Notes: generated from the sequence alone by a model not told the origin. DNA of 44,615 nt from JAXGMQ01 sp964613055 (GCA_964613055.1 CAZTGD010000016.1:1-44615), one strand, 5' to 3'; positions 1 through 8,310 are shown, counted from the stretch's first letter. A program made the numbers and translations.

Positions 1-1
1 G

Positions 2-946
2 AAAATCCCAACTTGGAGTTTTATAAAAAACTTTTTTGACTTAAAAATAATCAATAAATTACCAGATGATATGTATGAAGAAATGCAAGTACAATTGACA
101 ATTAATGAAAGAGAAACTCTTCACATATCAGGGCAGGAAGTAAGTCAAGATAGGAGAGAAGAAATTGATATTGGTATTTCACTCATAGAGGAGACCACAT
201 TATTACATTGTTATCATATAAGAAATAAACTAGATGATATCAACATTGAATGTAAAAGATTGCAAGATATTATAAATAATAAGAAATATGTGAGTGTATA
301 TTATGAAAATGATAGAGAATACACAAAAACCGACAGTGCACCTATAAAGAATTTTAGACTTACTAACAAACTTAGATTCTTTTATCGAAACCTATATATA
401 TCAATGTATAAATCATTTCTTGAAAAATTTGTTTCAAGAATATTTATCAAATATTCTGGGGGAAAACCCCAGAATATATTGTGTATGATAAAATGGCTTA
501 TTGAGAATAATAAAAACCAAGATTGTATTTCTAATAATATAAATCTACACAACCGACTTAAATTGATTTCAAACAACGAGAAATATACTTACGGTAAGAA
601 TATCGATATATACTATAATTTGATTTGTAAATATATTATTGTAAGAAATAATTTTCTACATGGTATCATGTACTTAAGCCCACAATTTAAAGATGAGGAT
701 CTTTCGACACAAAGAGTAAAAGAGGTTTATGAATGCATGGCTAGATTCATTTGGAAACTATATGAAAAGACGAATTACCCATCATTTCTGGAAAGATTAA
801 ACCCCAATTTCAATAAGTTTCTTGATGATTTTCTAATTGAACAAGAAACCAGACTCCACGTAAGACAACATGTAAATATTAACCATAATTATAGAAATGA
901 GATTAGAAATATAATCAATGAAGTTGAAAAAGAAAAGGAAATCTAG
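2..946 (+). CDS. HEPN-motif protein, 5'-truncated by window edge
   Basis: The reading frame is open from base 2 without a stop, so the first in-window ATG (71) is probably not the real start and the gene begins upstream. The visible part is lysine-, asparagine- and isoleucine-rich and clearly more AT-rich than the genes that follow. Near the C-terminus an Arg (644-646) and a His (659-661) sit in a VRNNFLHG context. This R-x4-H spacing followed by Gly is typical of HEPN RNase domains, with predicted helices around it. HEPN proteins act as RNases in toxin-antitoxin, abortive-infection and CRISPR-linked systems (family knowledge). A defence or toxin role is inference, since the partner gene would lie outside the window. 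It ends with TAG 12 nt before the convergent ahcY stop. Confidence 0.6.
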   Translation, partial: KIPTWSFIKNFFDLKIINKLPDDMYEEMQVQLTINERETLHISGQEVSQDRREEIDIGISLIEETTLLHCYHIRNKLDDINIECKRLQDIINNKKYVSVYYENDREYTKTDSAPIKNFRLTNKLRFFYRNLYISMYKSFLEKFVSRIFIKYSGGKPQNILCMIKWLIENNKNQDCISNNINLHNRLKLISNNEKYTYGKNIDIYYNLICKYIIVRNNFLHGIMYLSPQFKDEDLSTQRVKEVYECMARFIWKLYEKTNYPSFLERLNPNFNKFLDDFLIEQETRLHVRQHVNINHNYRNEIRNIINEVEKEKEI

Positions 947-957
947 ACATATATCAA

Positions 958-2184
958 CTACCACGAAGCCAGATACTTCCTCTGTTTCTCTGTTAACCTA
1001 TCGATATTAATTCCATGAGCCTCCAGTTTCAGCATGGCTACCCTCCTGTCCACATCAACCGGTACTTGATGAACTTCCTTTGTCATCTGGTCTCCACACT
1101 CAAGCCCTTGAAGCAAGGACAGTATCTGTAAGGCAAATGACAGATCCATAATCTCTGCGGGGTGTCCATCACCACAAGCCAGATTCACCAGTCTTCCCTC
1201 TCCCAGGACATTAAGTTTTTTTCCCGATGGTAGTGTATATTCGGTGATGTTCTCTCTGACAACACGTTTGGCTGTCACCATCTCGTTCAACTCGGTCATG
1301 CACACCTCAACATCAAAGTGTCCCGCGTTGGATAGAATTGCCCCATCCTTGATCAATTCAAAGTGTCTATCATCGATGACATTAGTGTTGCCTGTAGCGG
1401 TTATGAATATATCTCCGACAGGTGCACAGTCCTTCATTGGCATCACCCCGAAACCGTCAAAATGTGCCTCCATTGCGCGGATTGGATCGACCTCGGTGAC
1501 AATGACCCTTGCTCCCAAACCCTTCGCTCTCATTGCCAGACCCCTGCCTACCCATCCATAACCGACTATCACAACTGTTTTGCCACACACCGTAAGGTTC
1601 GTTGTTCGCATGATGCCGTCCCATGAAGATTGACCGGTACCATACCTATTATCAAACAGGTACTTCGACTGAGCATCATTGACAGCGATAACAGGACAGG
1701 GGAGTCTGCCAGCTTCAGCAAGCGCTTTCATCCGAGTAACACCTGATGTTGTCTCTTCAGTTGCGCATTTTACATGAAAATCGTGTGGACTCTTTGACAT
1801 AGTAACAACCAAGTCTGCTCCATCATCCAAAACAAGCTGAGGTTTTATGGCAAGTGTGGATTGAATATTATTAGCGTGCTGTTCTTCTGATTCATCATAA
1901 TGAGCAAATACTGATACTCCAGATTCAGCAAGTGCGCTGGCGACATCGTCTTGAGTTGAAAGTGGATTGGAACCACAGATGGCAACTATCGCCCCACAAT
2001 CACTTAACACCTGCGCCATGCATGCTGTTTTTGCTTCAAGGTGAATGGACATCGACACTGCAATCCCGTCGAACATCCCATTCAATTCATCCATCAATCC
2101 AGTCAATACAGGCATCCTATCCTTCACCCAAGCAATCTTCTTTGCACCAGAAGATGCAAGACTCTTATCCTTTATTCTGCTCAT
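958..2184 (-). CDS. ahcY: Adenosylhomocysteinase (SAHH)
   Basis: It reversibly hydrolyses S-adenosylhomocysteine to adenosine and homocysteine, removing the product inhibitor of methyltransferases in the cytoplasm. The 408-residue product has the substrate region EETTSGVTRM, the AVNDAQSKYLFDNRYGTGQ segment and the NAD-binding Rossmann motif VIVGYGWVGRG. It ends in YLASW and lacks the C-terminal KxxxYRY of the long eukaryote-type enzymes, so it is the short archaeal/Thermotoga-like form. The start at 2184 is chosen over an in-frame upstream ATG at 2232 because AGGAGG lies 6 nt before it. It is monocistronic and divergent from the membrane protein at 2279. Confidence 0.95.
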   Translation of the reverse strand: MSRIKDKSLASSGAKKIAWVKDRMPVLTGLMDELNGMFDGIAVSMSIHLEAKTACMAQVLSDCGAIVAICGSNPLSTQDDVASALAESGVSVFAHYDESEEQHANNIQSTLAIKPQLVLDDGADLVVTMSKSPHDFHVKCATEETTSGVTRMKALAEAGRLPCPVIAVNDAQSKYLFDNRYGTGQSSWDGIMRTTNLTVCGKTVVIVGYGWVGRGLAMRAKGLGARVIVTEVDPIRAMEAHFDGFGVMPMKDCAPVGDIFITATGNTNVIDDRHFELIKDGAILSNAGHFDVEVCMTELNEMVTAKRVVRENITEYTLPSGKKLNVLGEGRLVNLACGDGHPAEIMDLSFALQILSLLQGLECGDQMTKEVHQVPVDVDRRVAMLKLEAHGINIDRLTEKQRKYLASW

Positions 2185-2213
2185 AACACACCTCCTGAAT
2201 TCAGTGCAATGTG

Positions 2214-2242
2214 ATGATACAACACTTGGCAAATCATGTAAA
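2214..2242 (-). promoter_or_regulatory. ahcY promoter
   Basis: On the minus strand TTTACA (2242-2237), a 17-bp spacer and TATCAT (2219-2214) precede ahcY. The predicted leader is about 25 nt and contains the AGGAGG site. Confidence 0.5.
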
Positions 2243-2278
2243 CGTTGTTTTTTTACACCCTTATGCTAACGTACTCTT

Positions 2279-2962
2279 ATGAAGAGATTCAAGTTTTCCG
2301 GGATACTCGTATTTGTTGTTGTTTTTGTATTGATGATTGCGCTACAAGAAATGGGTATCATTTCATCATTGTCGATATCGAGTTCAATCTCATGGATATT
2401 TGTTTCATTCAATGTTATCGTTCCAGCCGGAGCAATGATTTTAGCTTGGTGGGTGTCGGGAATCGACATTGCCATAGGAGCAACAATAATCTTCATAGCA
2501 TATATATTTTTCGTTTTTACCAAATTGGGTATGCTTTCTGGCAGTTGGGGGTTGACGATTGCCTTTCCTATCATAATTGCAATCGGTTGTGGGTGCTTGG
2601 TGTACAGTGCCAGAAGGATTAGAATGAATGACTATGGTCTGTTCTTATACCTTGGGTATGCACCAGTCATCATGATGGCACTCATCACACCAGGGATAAT
2701 AAATGTATCAGGATACCTTTCAGTCGTTCTCTTACCGGGGTTGATCACCATACCTACAGCTATTATGCTCAGTTATCGGAAGGGTGGTCTTCTGGCGATT
2801 TCAGCGATGATGATCGGTCTGTCTGTCCCAATACAATGGTCAACACACTGGTTCAGTTGGTCATCTATGTATATCGAGGTTGGTGGTTTCGTAGTATTTG
2901 GTTTATACCTCGCCAGTCAGTACTGGGTCAGTCGAGAAGCTTCATCACTAGGGAATGAATAG
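2279..2962 (+). CDS. Polytopic membrane protein, unknown function
   Basis: The 227-residue product is almost entirely hydrophobic, with about seven or eight predicted membrane helices separated by short loops, and no recognisable signature. The start ATG lies 11 nt after a TATGCT hexamer (2262-2267), so any leader is very short; no good -35 or Shine-Dalgarno was found. The last 35 bp overlap the 3' end of the convergent secreted protein gene at 2928-4442. Length and helix count would allow a small integral membrane regulator or transporter-like protein, but I do not recognise the family. It stands alone between divergent ahcY and the convergent neighbour. Confidence 0.7.
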   Translation: MKRFKFSGILVFVVVFVLMIALQEMGIISSLSISSSISWIFVSFNVIVPAGAMILAWWVSGIDIAIGATIIFIAYIFFVFTKLGMLSGSWGLTIAFPIIIAIGCGCLVYSARRIRMNDYGLFLYLGYAPVIMMALITPGIINVSGYLSVVLLPGLITIPTAIMLSYRKGGLLAISAMMIGLSVPIQWSTHWFSWSSMYIEVGGFVVFGLYLASQYWVSREASSLGNE

Positions 2963-4442
2963 TTGGAGCCAACCCTAATCCTGTGCGATGCCTATAGAGT
3001 GTCACTTCTTCGATGTCATCCACTCCCCACATTCTCCTCACATAGACAGAGATCTTGGGCACATAGCTAGAATCAACGTTCACAACCCAACCATTGCTGG
3101 GTTGTTTGACCACAAGGGTCTCAGGAGAAAACGACGAACAGATCATCTCACCTCTGAATCCATTCTTCCATCTTGTTAGATCAATGTCTTTCGGTAAGAA
3201 TTCATCTACTATCAGCCTTTTTACTGGCACGACTCGGAGTATATCAGGATAATCTGTTAACCGTATAATTAATTCACCTTCAACTAGGTTATTATCGCAA
3301 CCCGTGTTTGAAGCATAACATGCAATGCAAGCATTACCAGTTCCTCTATCCGCTGACACCATTAACCATTCAGGTTTTTTAGATATCTCCCACGATACAT
3401 CTTCAAGTGCTTGCACATGAAATAGTGAGGGTGAGTACAGTGTCTCAGGTGGACCTAATCTCACTTCACTTTCTGACACAGAGAAATAATTGGCTGGATT
3501 GGGTTTCAATTGCACCCTTATGGTCTTCTCAACCGATTGAACACCAGGGAATTTGAGTGTTATCAATCCGTCGTCCTGGTCAGCCGTTACCCCATCCCTG
3601 TATAGACTTACTTTTATCTCAGAACTACCTTTTCCCTGCTTTGGAGTAAGGTCTATCCACGGTTTGTTGGGAACAGCCTCCCAGATAAATAAACCCTCAT
3701 CTGCAAGTGGAGTGATTGATATAATTTTATCACTCTCATCACAACCTCTTGTGAATGCTATCTCATCGGATGACACTTCAGCCTCTGGATTCTCTGGAAG
3801 TTCTCCAAGTGCCACTACATCTGATTTGATGGTAGCTCCTTGCTTCCTGTTTCTTGACTCAGCTCTCACTGGAAGAGTGAACAGCCTGGGGTTTGTTGAG
3901 CGACTTGATCCCATTCCCACCGATGCAACTCCTGGAGGCATTATGTAGTTTGGGATGACAGCCACCCTTCCACTGACATGCTCTGCTGGTTCAGTGAATT
4001 TAATCTGACCACAGGCATCAGGATTTGGGCAAGTAATTAATATCTTGAATTCTCCTGAATCACCCGGATGAAATGTCCTTCGATCGGGAAATACTCTCAT
4101 GTCAAATTCAATGGGTAACTCTCTTTTAACGGTTATTTGAACAACACTTTCACCAAACTCTGATCTGACAATCAGATCTGACTCGGTCTTAGCCTTCTGA
4201 AGATTTCCCAGTGGGTATACAGTTACATAACTTGTACCAACACCAGACTTCTCTCCTCCAAAACCAGGTGGATGTTCTATCTCCCATGGAATATCATCAG
4301 GACAGGTAATCTTTAATGTTACACTCCCGGGTGTCACCCTCCCAGACTTAACGGTGAATGTGATATCTGTAGGCTGTACACCAAAATCGCCACCAGACGA
4401 TAGAAGTAATATTGTACTCATCAATACTGCCAAAGTCTTCAT
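2928..4442 (-). CDS. Secreted protein with BACON-like Ig-fold repeats
   Basis: A 504-residue exported protein. It starts with MKTLAVLMSTILLLSSGG, a typical signal peptide core. The start at 4442 is set by GGAGG seven bases upstream; an upstream in-frame ATG at 4472 lacks a site. The body is beta-rich and holds repeats shaped like BACON or related Ig-like domains: strand, then W-[IL]-x-[VL]-x-P/A-x-x-G-x-G, as in WIDLTPKQGKGSSE and EWLMVSADRGTGNA, with a first copy near IPWEIEHPPGFGGEKSGVG. Such modules bind surfaces or glycans in other bacteria (family knowledge). No anchor or catalytic site is visible. It is divergent from the zinc-ribbon gene at 4540. Confidence 0.7.
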   Translation of the reverse strand: MKTLAVLMSTILLLSSGGDFGVQPTDITFTVKSGRVTPGSVTLKITCPDDIPWEIEHPPGFGGEKSGVGTSYVTVYPLGNLQKAKTESDLIVRSEFGESVVQITVKRELPIEFDMRVFPDRRTFHPGDSGEFKILITCPNPDACGQIKFTEPAEHVSGRVAVIPNYIMPPGVASVGMGSSRSTNPRLFTLPVRAESRNRKQGATIKSDVVALGELPENPEAEVSSDEIAFTRGCDESDKIISITPLADEGLFIWEAVPNKPWIDLTPKQGKGSSEIKVSLYRDGVTADQDDGLITLKFPGVQSVEKTIRVQLKPNPANYFSVSESEVRLGPPETLYSPSLFHVQALEDVSWEISKKPEWLMVSADRGTGNACIACYASNTGCDNNLVEGELIIRLTDYPDILRVVPVKRLIVDEFLPKDIDLTRWKNGFRGEMICSSFSPETLVVKQPSNGWVVNVDSSYVPKISVYVRRMWGVDDIEEVTLYRHRTGLGLAPTIHSLVMKLLD

Positions 4443-4502
4443 CAATAGACCTCCATGTTGAGAATAGCACATTTTGTTATGTGTAAATTAAAAACAATCC
4501 GT

Positions 4503-4531
4503 TTGACAGTTGCTCTAATGGTGAATAGAAT
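4503..4531 (+). promoter_or_regulatory. Consensus promoter placing a leaderless start
   Basis: A perfect TTGACA (4503-4508), a 17-bp spacer and TAGAAT (4526-4531) end 8 nt before the ATG at 4540. The predicted transcription start is therefore at or next to the start codon, and no Shine-Dalgarno is present. Confidence 0.75.
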
Positions 4532-4539
4532 TGAACAAA

Positions 4540-4974
4540 ATGAAGGGAATATGTATTTGTCCAAACTGCGGGGCTTTTGTTGACCCAGATGATGAGATGT
4601 GTCCAGAATGTGACGAGGACATCACTCTTTTAAGTGAGGAAGAACTTAAGCCAAACTTTGAGCCAGTGGTGGTATTCACAACGGATTCACTGGCTGAAGC
4701 TCAAGCTATTATTGAGTTTTTAAAGGATAACGATCTCAATGCAACCTACATTGACCCTGACTCTGAATGCGATATACCAGATGGTGTATCATCAGGTGAG
4801 ATCCCTATCATTGTACACCCCGACAAGTCTGATAAAGCCGAAGATCTTATAGAGGATTACTTCGCTTTTGTATCCAATGATGAGGCAGACGAAGATGAAT
4901 GGAATTCTCAGAATTTCGAGGTCAGTGATGAGGAAGACCTCGATGGAGATATAGAAACAAACCAGATAGCCTGA
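4540..4974 (+). CDS. Zinc-ribbon protein with DUF2007-like domain and acidic tail
   Basis: A 144-residue cytosolic protein. The N-terminus holds a rubredoxin-like zinc ribbon with two CPxC knuckles (CPNC and CPEC about 15 residues apart). Residues about 40-110 match the DUF2007 'putative signal-transducing' pattern: a first strand FEPVVVFTTDSLAEAQAII, then FLKDNDLNATYID and a later IIVHPDKSDKAEDLI. The C-terminal 35 residues are almost all acidic. DUF2007 is thought to be a ferredoxin-fold sensor or adaptor, but its ligand is unknown. ATG 4540 is preferred to TTG 4531 because TTG overlaps the -10 hexamer. The gene is monocistronic. Confidence 0.75.
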   Translation: MKGICICPNCGAFVDPDDEMCPECDEDITLLSEEELKPNFEPVVVFTTDSLAEAQAIIEFLKDNDLNATYIDPDSECDIPDGVSSGEIPIIVHPDKSDKAEDLIEDYFAFVSNDEADEDEWNSQNFEVSDEEDLDGDIETNQIA

Positions 4975-4996
4975 AGTATTATACCTGGTTTGTTTA
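4958..4996 (+). terminator. Possible weak terminator
   Basis: CAAACCAG (4958-4965) pairs with CTGGTTTG (4985-4992) across a long loop, followed by TTTAG. It overlaps the stop codon of the zinc-ribbon gene. The long loop and short T-run make this doubtful. Confidence 0.25.
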
Positions 4997-5015
4997 GATT
5001 ACCTATCTCGCTTTA

Positions 5016-5654
5016 TCAGTGATCGTGACCACATGCCACATCTGTTCCTGTGGATCCTCCGTAGTACGCTTTAATAGACTCACTCAATGTGTTGCCCGTT
5101 GCCTGGTAAACCTCGATCCCAATCTGGTCGCAAGCCACTTTGGCTTTCCTGCCAATACCCTTAACCAGCAATACCTCAACCCCCTTTGATTTCAAAGGAC
5201 CAGCGACATCCATGCACGTTCCGTCATGTGAGTTGGATACGAATTCGATGTTATCATCCTTCGGATCCCCTTTTACGATTGCGAAATATTGTGTTCTTCC
5301 AAAGTGTTCACAAAGGGCCGGATCCCCACTGTTTTGTAATACCGGGATCGCTATTATCTTTTCCATAACCGTTTCCTCCTGATTATTCAGCTTCACAACC
5401 CAAGGTACATCTACGATCTCAATCCTAGCACTCTCAACTATTGCATGAGCTACCTTCCTCATACACGATTTCAGAATACGTCCAAATGTCGCTCGAGAAA
5501 CACCCATCCTGTCGGATGATTGATGCTGATGAAGACCTTCGAGAGCATAGAGTCTCAATGCTTCAATTTCGTCTGACTCGATTCGAACGATATTGGAAGA
5601 TTGAAGGTTATTTTTGCTTCTTCCAATGAACCTGCATCGCCTAGGCTTGACCAT
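5016..5654 (-). CDS. DUF134 helix-turn-helix fused to NifX-like FeMo-cofactor domain
   Basis: A 212-residue two-domain protein. Residues 1-80 are DUF134: RPRRCRFIG-type start, SDEIEALRLYALEGLHQ, and a helix-turn-helix MGVSRATFGRIL. Residues about 93-205 are a dinitrogenase iron-molybdenum cofactor (NifX/NifY/NifB-C) domain, with CEHFGRTQYFAIV and VEVLLVKGIGRKA. The tail CGHDH could bind metal. There are no nif genes nearby, so the domain more likely senses or carries an Fe-S or metal cluster than serves nitrogenase. A transcription factor reading cofactor status is inference. A 40-bp perfect palindrome sits 2 bp upstream of the ATG over the promoter, which fits autoregulation. Confidence 0.85.
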   Translation of the reverse strand: MVKPRRCRFIGRSKNNLQSSNIVRIESDEIEALRLYALEGLHQHQSSDRMGVSRATFGRILKSCMRKVAHAIVESARIEIVDVPWVVKLNNQEETVMEKIIAIPVLQNSGDPALCEHFGRTQYFAIVKGDPKDDNIEFVSNSHDGTCMDVAGPLKSKGVEVLLVKGIGRKAKVACDQIGIEVYQATGNTLSESIKAYYGGSTGTDVACGHDH

Positions 5655-5656
5655 TC

Positions 5657-5696
5657 AGTACCTGTATTATGAGCATATGCTCATAATACAGGTACT
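5657..5696. promoter_or_regulatory. Perfect 40-bp palindromic operator
   Basis: The 20-base half AGTACCTGTATTATGAGCAT is followed at once by its exact reverse complement, with no mismatch and no spacer. The core is TGAGCATATGCTCA. It covers the -10 and predicted transcription start of the DUF134-NifX gene and ends 2 bp before its start codon. Confidence 0.8.
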
Positions 5697-5710
5697 TATT
5701 ATGCTGTCAA
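5683..5710 (-). promoter_or_regulatory. DUF134-NifX gene promoter
   Basis: On the minus strand TTGACA (5710-5705) overlaps the stop codon of the upstream gene; a 16-bp spacer leads to TATTAT (5688-5683), inside the 40-bp palindrome. Repressor binding would block this promoter. Confidence 0.65.
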
Positions 5711-6093
5711 GTCTCCTTCACACCACCCTTAATACCAGGATTAGGAAGGTGTGAGTGGATGTCACTGAGAGGCATTTTTTTTCTGTCTCCGGCTAGCCAT
5801 TTCCCCAACGCCTGTTTAACACTTAACCCCTCAGCACGAAAAATTTTTATACCAAAACTATTCAAGACTATCCTCAACGTCTTAGCTATGCCATGAGAAA
5901 TTATTATCTCTACATTATCCTTCCTCAGCATTATCGCCAATTCTCCGCATGTTGTATGTGGATATGATTTGAATTCCCATGAAACCACTTGTCCATTTTC
6001 AACCTCAATCAATGCCATGTAGTGGGCTTTACCAAAATGACTAGACATAATTGAGTGTTCAAATTTTTTTTCAGATGGGATACAAATCTTCAT
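5707..6093 (-). CDS. NifX-like FeMo-cofactor domain protein
   Basis: A 128-residue stand-alone dinitrogenase FeMo-cofactor biosynthesis-type domain. It shows the family's opening strand KICIPSE, then SSHFGKAHYMALIEVENGQVV, the CGELAIMLRKDNVEIIISHGI region and FGIKIFRAEG. A short basic and His-containing tail follows. The start codon overlaps the stop of the upstream gene (TCAT on the plus strand at 6090-6093), so the two are translationally coupled. Together with the DUF134 fusion just downstream it makes a pair of NifX-like proteins in a genome segment without nitrogenase genes. A small metallo-cluster carrier or sensor is the best guess; the ligand cannot be told. Confidence 0.8.
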   Translation of the reverse strand: MKICIPSEKKFEHSIMSSHFGKAHYMALIEVENGQVVSWEFKSYPHTTCGELAIMLRKDNVEIIISHGIAKTLRIVLNSFGIKIFRAEGLSVKQALGKWLAGDRKKMPLSDIHSHLPNPGIKGGVKET

Positions 6094-6851
6094 CTTGTCA
6101 GAGTGAATTGAGTCGTGAGGTCTTCATGTTCATATTCAATATGCCAACCGCATTTCGATGCCCTGTCATCCCAAGTGGTCTCAAAGAGAGCGAGATATGT
6201 TCTTTTTTCAATCTGATTTCGTATTCGCTTATTCTGTTTGTAAATTGCCAGATGTTTACAACGCTCCAATGAGATAACCGCTTTGTTGTCATCAAAGGTT
6301 TGTAATAATGTAGTTTCGCCTAGTAACTGGGAGTGGAACCAACATTTGTAATAGATAAACGCTTTATATGTTGGCAGGAAGGGAAGGGACTCAATTACTT
6401 TGTCTCTGAACTCATCACCATCCGCAAACCACTCAATTGCAAACTGCATCCCCTTTATATCCTTGAGTGTAGTAAACAGGTCGATCCTCATCTCTGTTTC
6501 AAGAACTTCCCTCCTCCATCGAAGTTCCTGAATGGGAAGTTTCGGAAATTTGCACGTTGGTAGTTCACCTATACGGTCTATCCTTGTCCTCAAAGGAATC
6601 GTGGAACCGAATACCCATTGTCTTTCATCATTCAATAAAAACTGAATACATATCTGACTGTCCTTGTCTTTAAGTCTTGGCATAAAGCACAGCCTGTCTT
6701 CATTCTGGTGCCACTCTGGTATCCCTTCAACATCCTTCGAATCGAGTTCATCGATGAGCATATCATGAGCGTCTACAAAGGGTGGGTCGATGTCAGTATC
6801 TTTCAAACGAATAAAATTTCGCCAAATCAACATCGCTTCATTTTCGTTCAT
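6090..6851 (-). CDS. Conserved-looking hypothetical protein coupled to NifX-like gene
   Basis: A 253-residue soluble protein that I do not recognise. It is rich in Trp and charged residues, has no signal peptide or membrane helix, and holds only scattered cysteines and histidines, none in a clear metal motif. It forms a two-gene unit with the NifX-like gene through a 4-bp ATGA overlap, which suggests the products work together, perhaps with the DUF134 regulator downstream. The start at 6851 is supported by its promoter, which leaves no leader. Confidence 0.65.
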   Translation of the reverse strand: MNENEAMLIWRNFIRLKDTDIDPPFVDAHDMLIDELDSKDVEGIPEWHQNEDRLCFMPRLKDKDSQICIQFLLNDERQWVFGSTIPLRTRIDRIGELPTCKFPKLPIQELRWRREVLETEMRIDLFTTLKDIKGMQFAIEWFADGDEFRDKVIESLPFLPTYKAFIYYKCWFHSQLLGETTLLQTFDDNKAVISLERCKHLAIYKQNKRIRNQIEKRTYLALFETTWDDRASKCGWHIEYEHEDLTTQFTLTR

Positions 6852-6859
6852 GGCACTTC

Positions 6860-6887
6860 ATTTTATGATGATGAATGAAAATCTCAA
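6860..6887 (-). promoter_or_regulatory. Leaderless-type promoter of the 6851 gene
   Basis: TTGAGA (6887-6882), a 16-bp spacer and TAAAAT (6865-6860) on the minus strand end 8 nt before the ATG at 6851. Confidence 0.6.
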
Positions 6888-6984
6888 GGTTTTTATACAA
6901 ACGCACACAATTAATCCTTTTATGTTGGTAAGTCGTACATAGAGTTTCAATTACATGTAGGTACTCTACCAGATATTACTGCTT

Positions 6985-8136
6985 TTATTTACGTTTGGCT
7001 ATTATATCTTTTAGGAATGATTTGCCCTTGACAGGGGTAATGCCAAAGTAATCACAAACAGTTGCGCCTATGTCAACGATCTCAACACCATTTAATTTGT
7101 GTCCGCAATATCCCTTCATGTACCCCATCACAAATGTCTTCTCTCTGGTGTGATCGGTGTGCGCCATGAAAGTGGGGTCGTTTCCATGGTCAGAGGCTAC
7201 TAACATCAGGTCATTATTGCCAAGTGATAGAAGTAACTTACTCCATACTTTATCTAATCGTTGTAATTCCTCAGCATAGCCTTTTTTATTCCTTCTGTGA
7301 CCATACTTGCTGTCGAAATCACCCAGATTGACAAAGATAAATCCTCCCTTGAGCTTGCGGTACATCATCGCACTGTCTATGGACTCCTCTAGATTGACAG
7401 GTTTAGATGCTATATCACAATAGTTTTCAAAGAAATCTGCAGTTCTCCCAATACAGGTAATGTGTGTTTCTGAATGGAATACCTCCAAAAGGTTATTAGG
7501 AATGGGTATCTGTCTGGCAAAATCCTTTCTCCTGTTGGTGCGAACAAAATGCCCCGGCTCTCCAACAAATGGTCTTGCGATTATCCTTGCTACACCATTC
7601 TTCCCAGTCATCATGTGTCTGGCTATGTAACAGATTTCATGCAGTTCCCCAGGAGGAATTACATCCTCATGGGCTGCAATCTGTAATACTGAATCGGCAG
7701 ACGTATATACTATTGGGAAACCCGTCTTCATATGTTCTTCACCAAGACGGCTGATAATTTCGGTGCCTGAGGCCGGTTTCCCATATAGAACCCGTCTACC
7801 TATCCTAGAAGACAGTTCATCCAAGACTTCATCGGGAAATCCATCTGGGAATACAGGCATCTGTCTATCAGTTACAACACCCATCATTTCCCAGTGACCT
7901 TCAACTGAAGACTTACCGTGTGAGTGTGGAGTTAATTCTGACCAACAAGCCTGAGGAGTGCCGCTTTTCCCAAGAAGCTTGTAAAAACCGAAACGTTCGA
8001 GATTAGTTATCTCCAACTCACCATTGTCGGTTACGTGCGACAGGGTATTTGCCCCTGCATCTCCATATTCAGTGGAGTCTTGCGTCTCACCGATGCCGAG
8101 GCTATCAACAACTATAAGCAAACAGCTTTTTTTCAC
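6985..8136 (-). CDS. deoB: Phosphopentomutase
   Basis: It interconverts (deoxy)ribose-1-phosphate and (deoxy)ribose-5-phosphate in nucleoside salvage, using two Mn ions in an alkaline-phosphatase fold. The 383-residue product has the metal aspartate in VVDSLGIGE (D11), GKPASGTEI, YTSADSVLQIAAHE, ARPFVGEPG, the DFDSKYGHRR loop and the ASDHGNDP and DHTRE metal sites. At the phospho-acceptor position, where the Bacillus cereus enzyme has GKDT (Thr85), this one reads GKSS (S76-S77), so Ser would replace the phosphothreonine. The start is GTG at 8136, seven bases after a TATAAT box. It is monocistronic and divergent from the PQQ gene. Confidence 0.95.
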   Translation of the reverse strand: MKKSCLLIVVDSLGIGETQDSTEYGDAGANTLSHVTDNGELEITNLERFGFYKLLGKSGTPQACWSELTPHSHGKSSVEGHWEMMGVVTDRQMPVFPDGFPDEVLDELSSRIGRRVLYGKPASGTEIISRLGEEHMKTGFPIVYTSADSVLQIAAHEDVIPPGELHEICYIARHMMTGKNGVARIIARPFVGEPGHFVRTNRRKDFARQIPIPNNLLEVFHSETHITCIGRTADFFENYCDIASKPVNLEESIDSAMMYRKLKGGFIFVNLGDFDSKYGHRRNKKGYAEELQRLDKVWSKLLLSLGNNDLMLVASDHGNDPTFMAHTDHTREKTFVMGYMKGYCGHKLNGVEIVDIGATVCDYFGITPVKGKSFLKDIIAKRK

Positions 8137-8143
8137 CTACAGG

Positions 8144-8171
8144 ATTATATTAATTAGGCGTTGTTGGGCAA
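8144..8171 (-). promoter_or_regulatory. deoB leaderless-type promoter
   Basis: TTGCCC (8171-8166), a 16-bp spacer and a perfect TATAAT (8149-8144) on the minus strand end 7 nt before the GTG start of deoB. Confidence 0.65.
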
Positions 8172-8281
8172 GTAAGATAAAGAATAGATCAAATCAGGTT
8201 TGGTCAACAATCATCTCAAATAGCACTGACAGATCGAGAAAACGAAAACTGACGCTATTATGTGCTTATCAATATAAAGAA

Positions 8282-8310
8282 TTGATTAAACTTATTTGTT
8301 GTGGTATAGT
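8282..8310 (+). promoter_or_regulatory. PQQ-propeller gene promoter, leaderless type
   Basis: TTGATT (8282-8287), a 17-bp spacer and TATAGT (8305-8310) end 7 nt before the first ATG at 8318. Confidence 0.65.
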
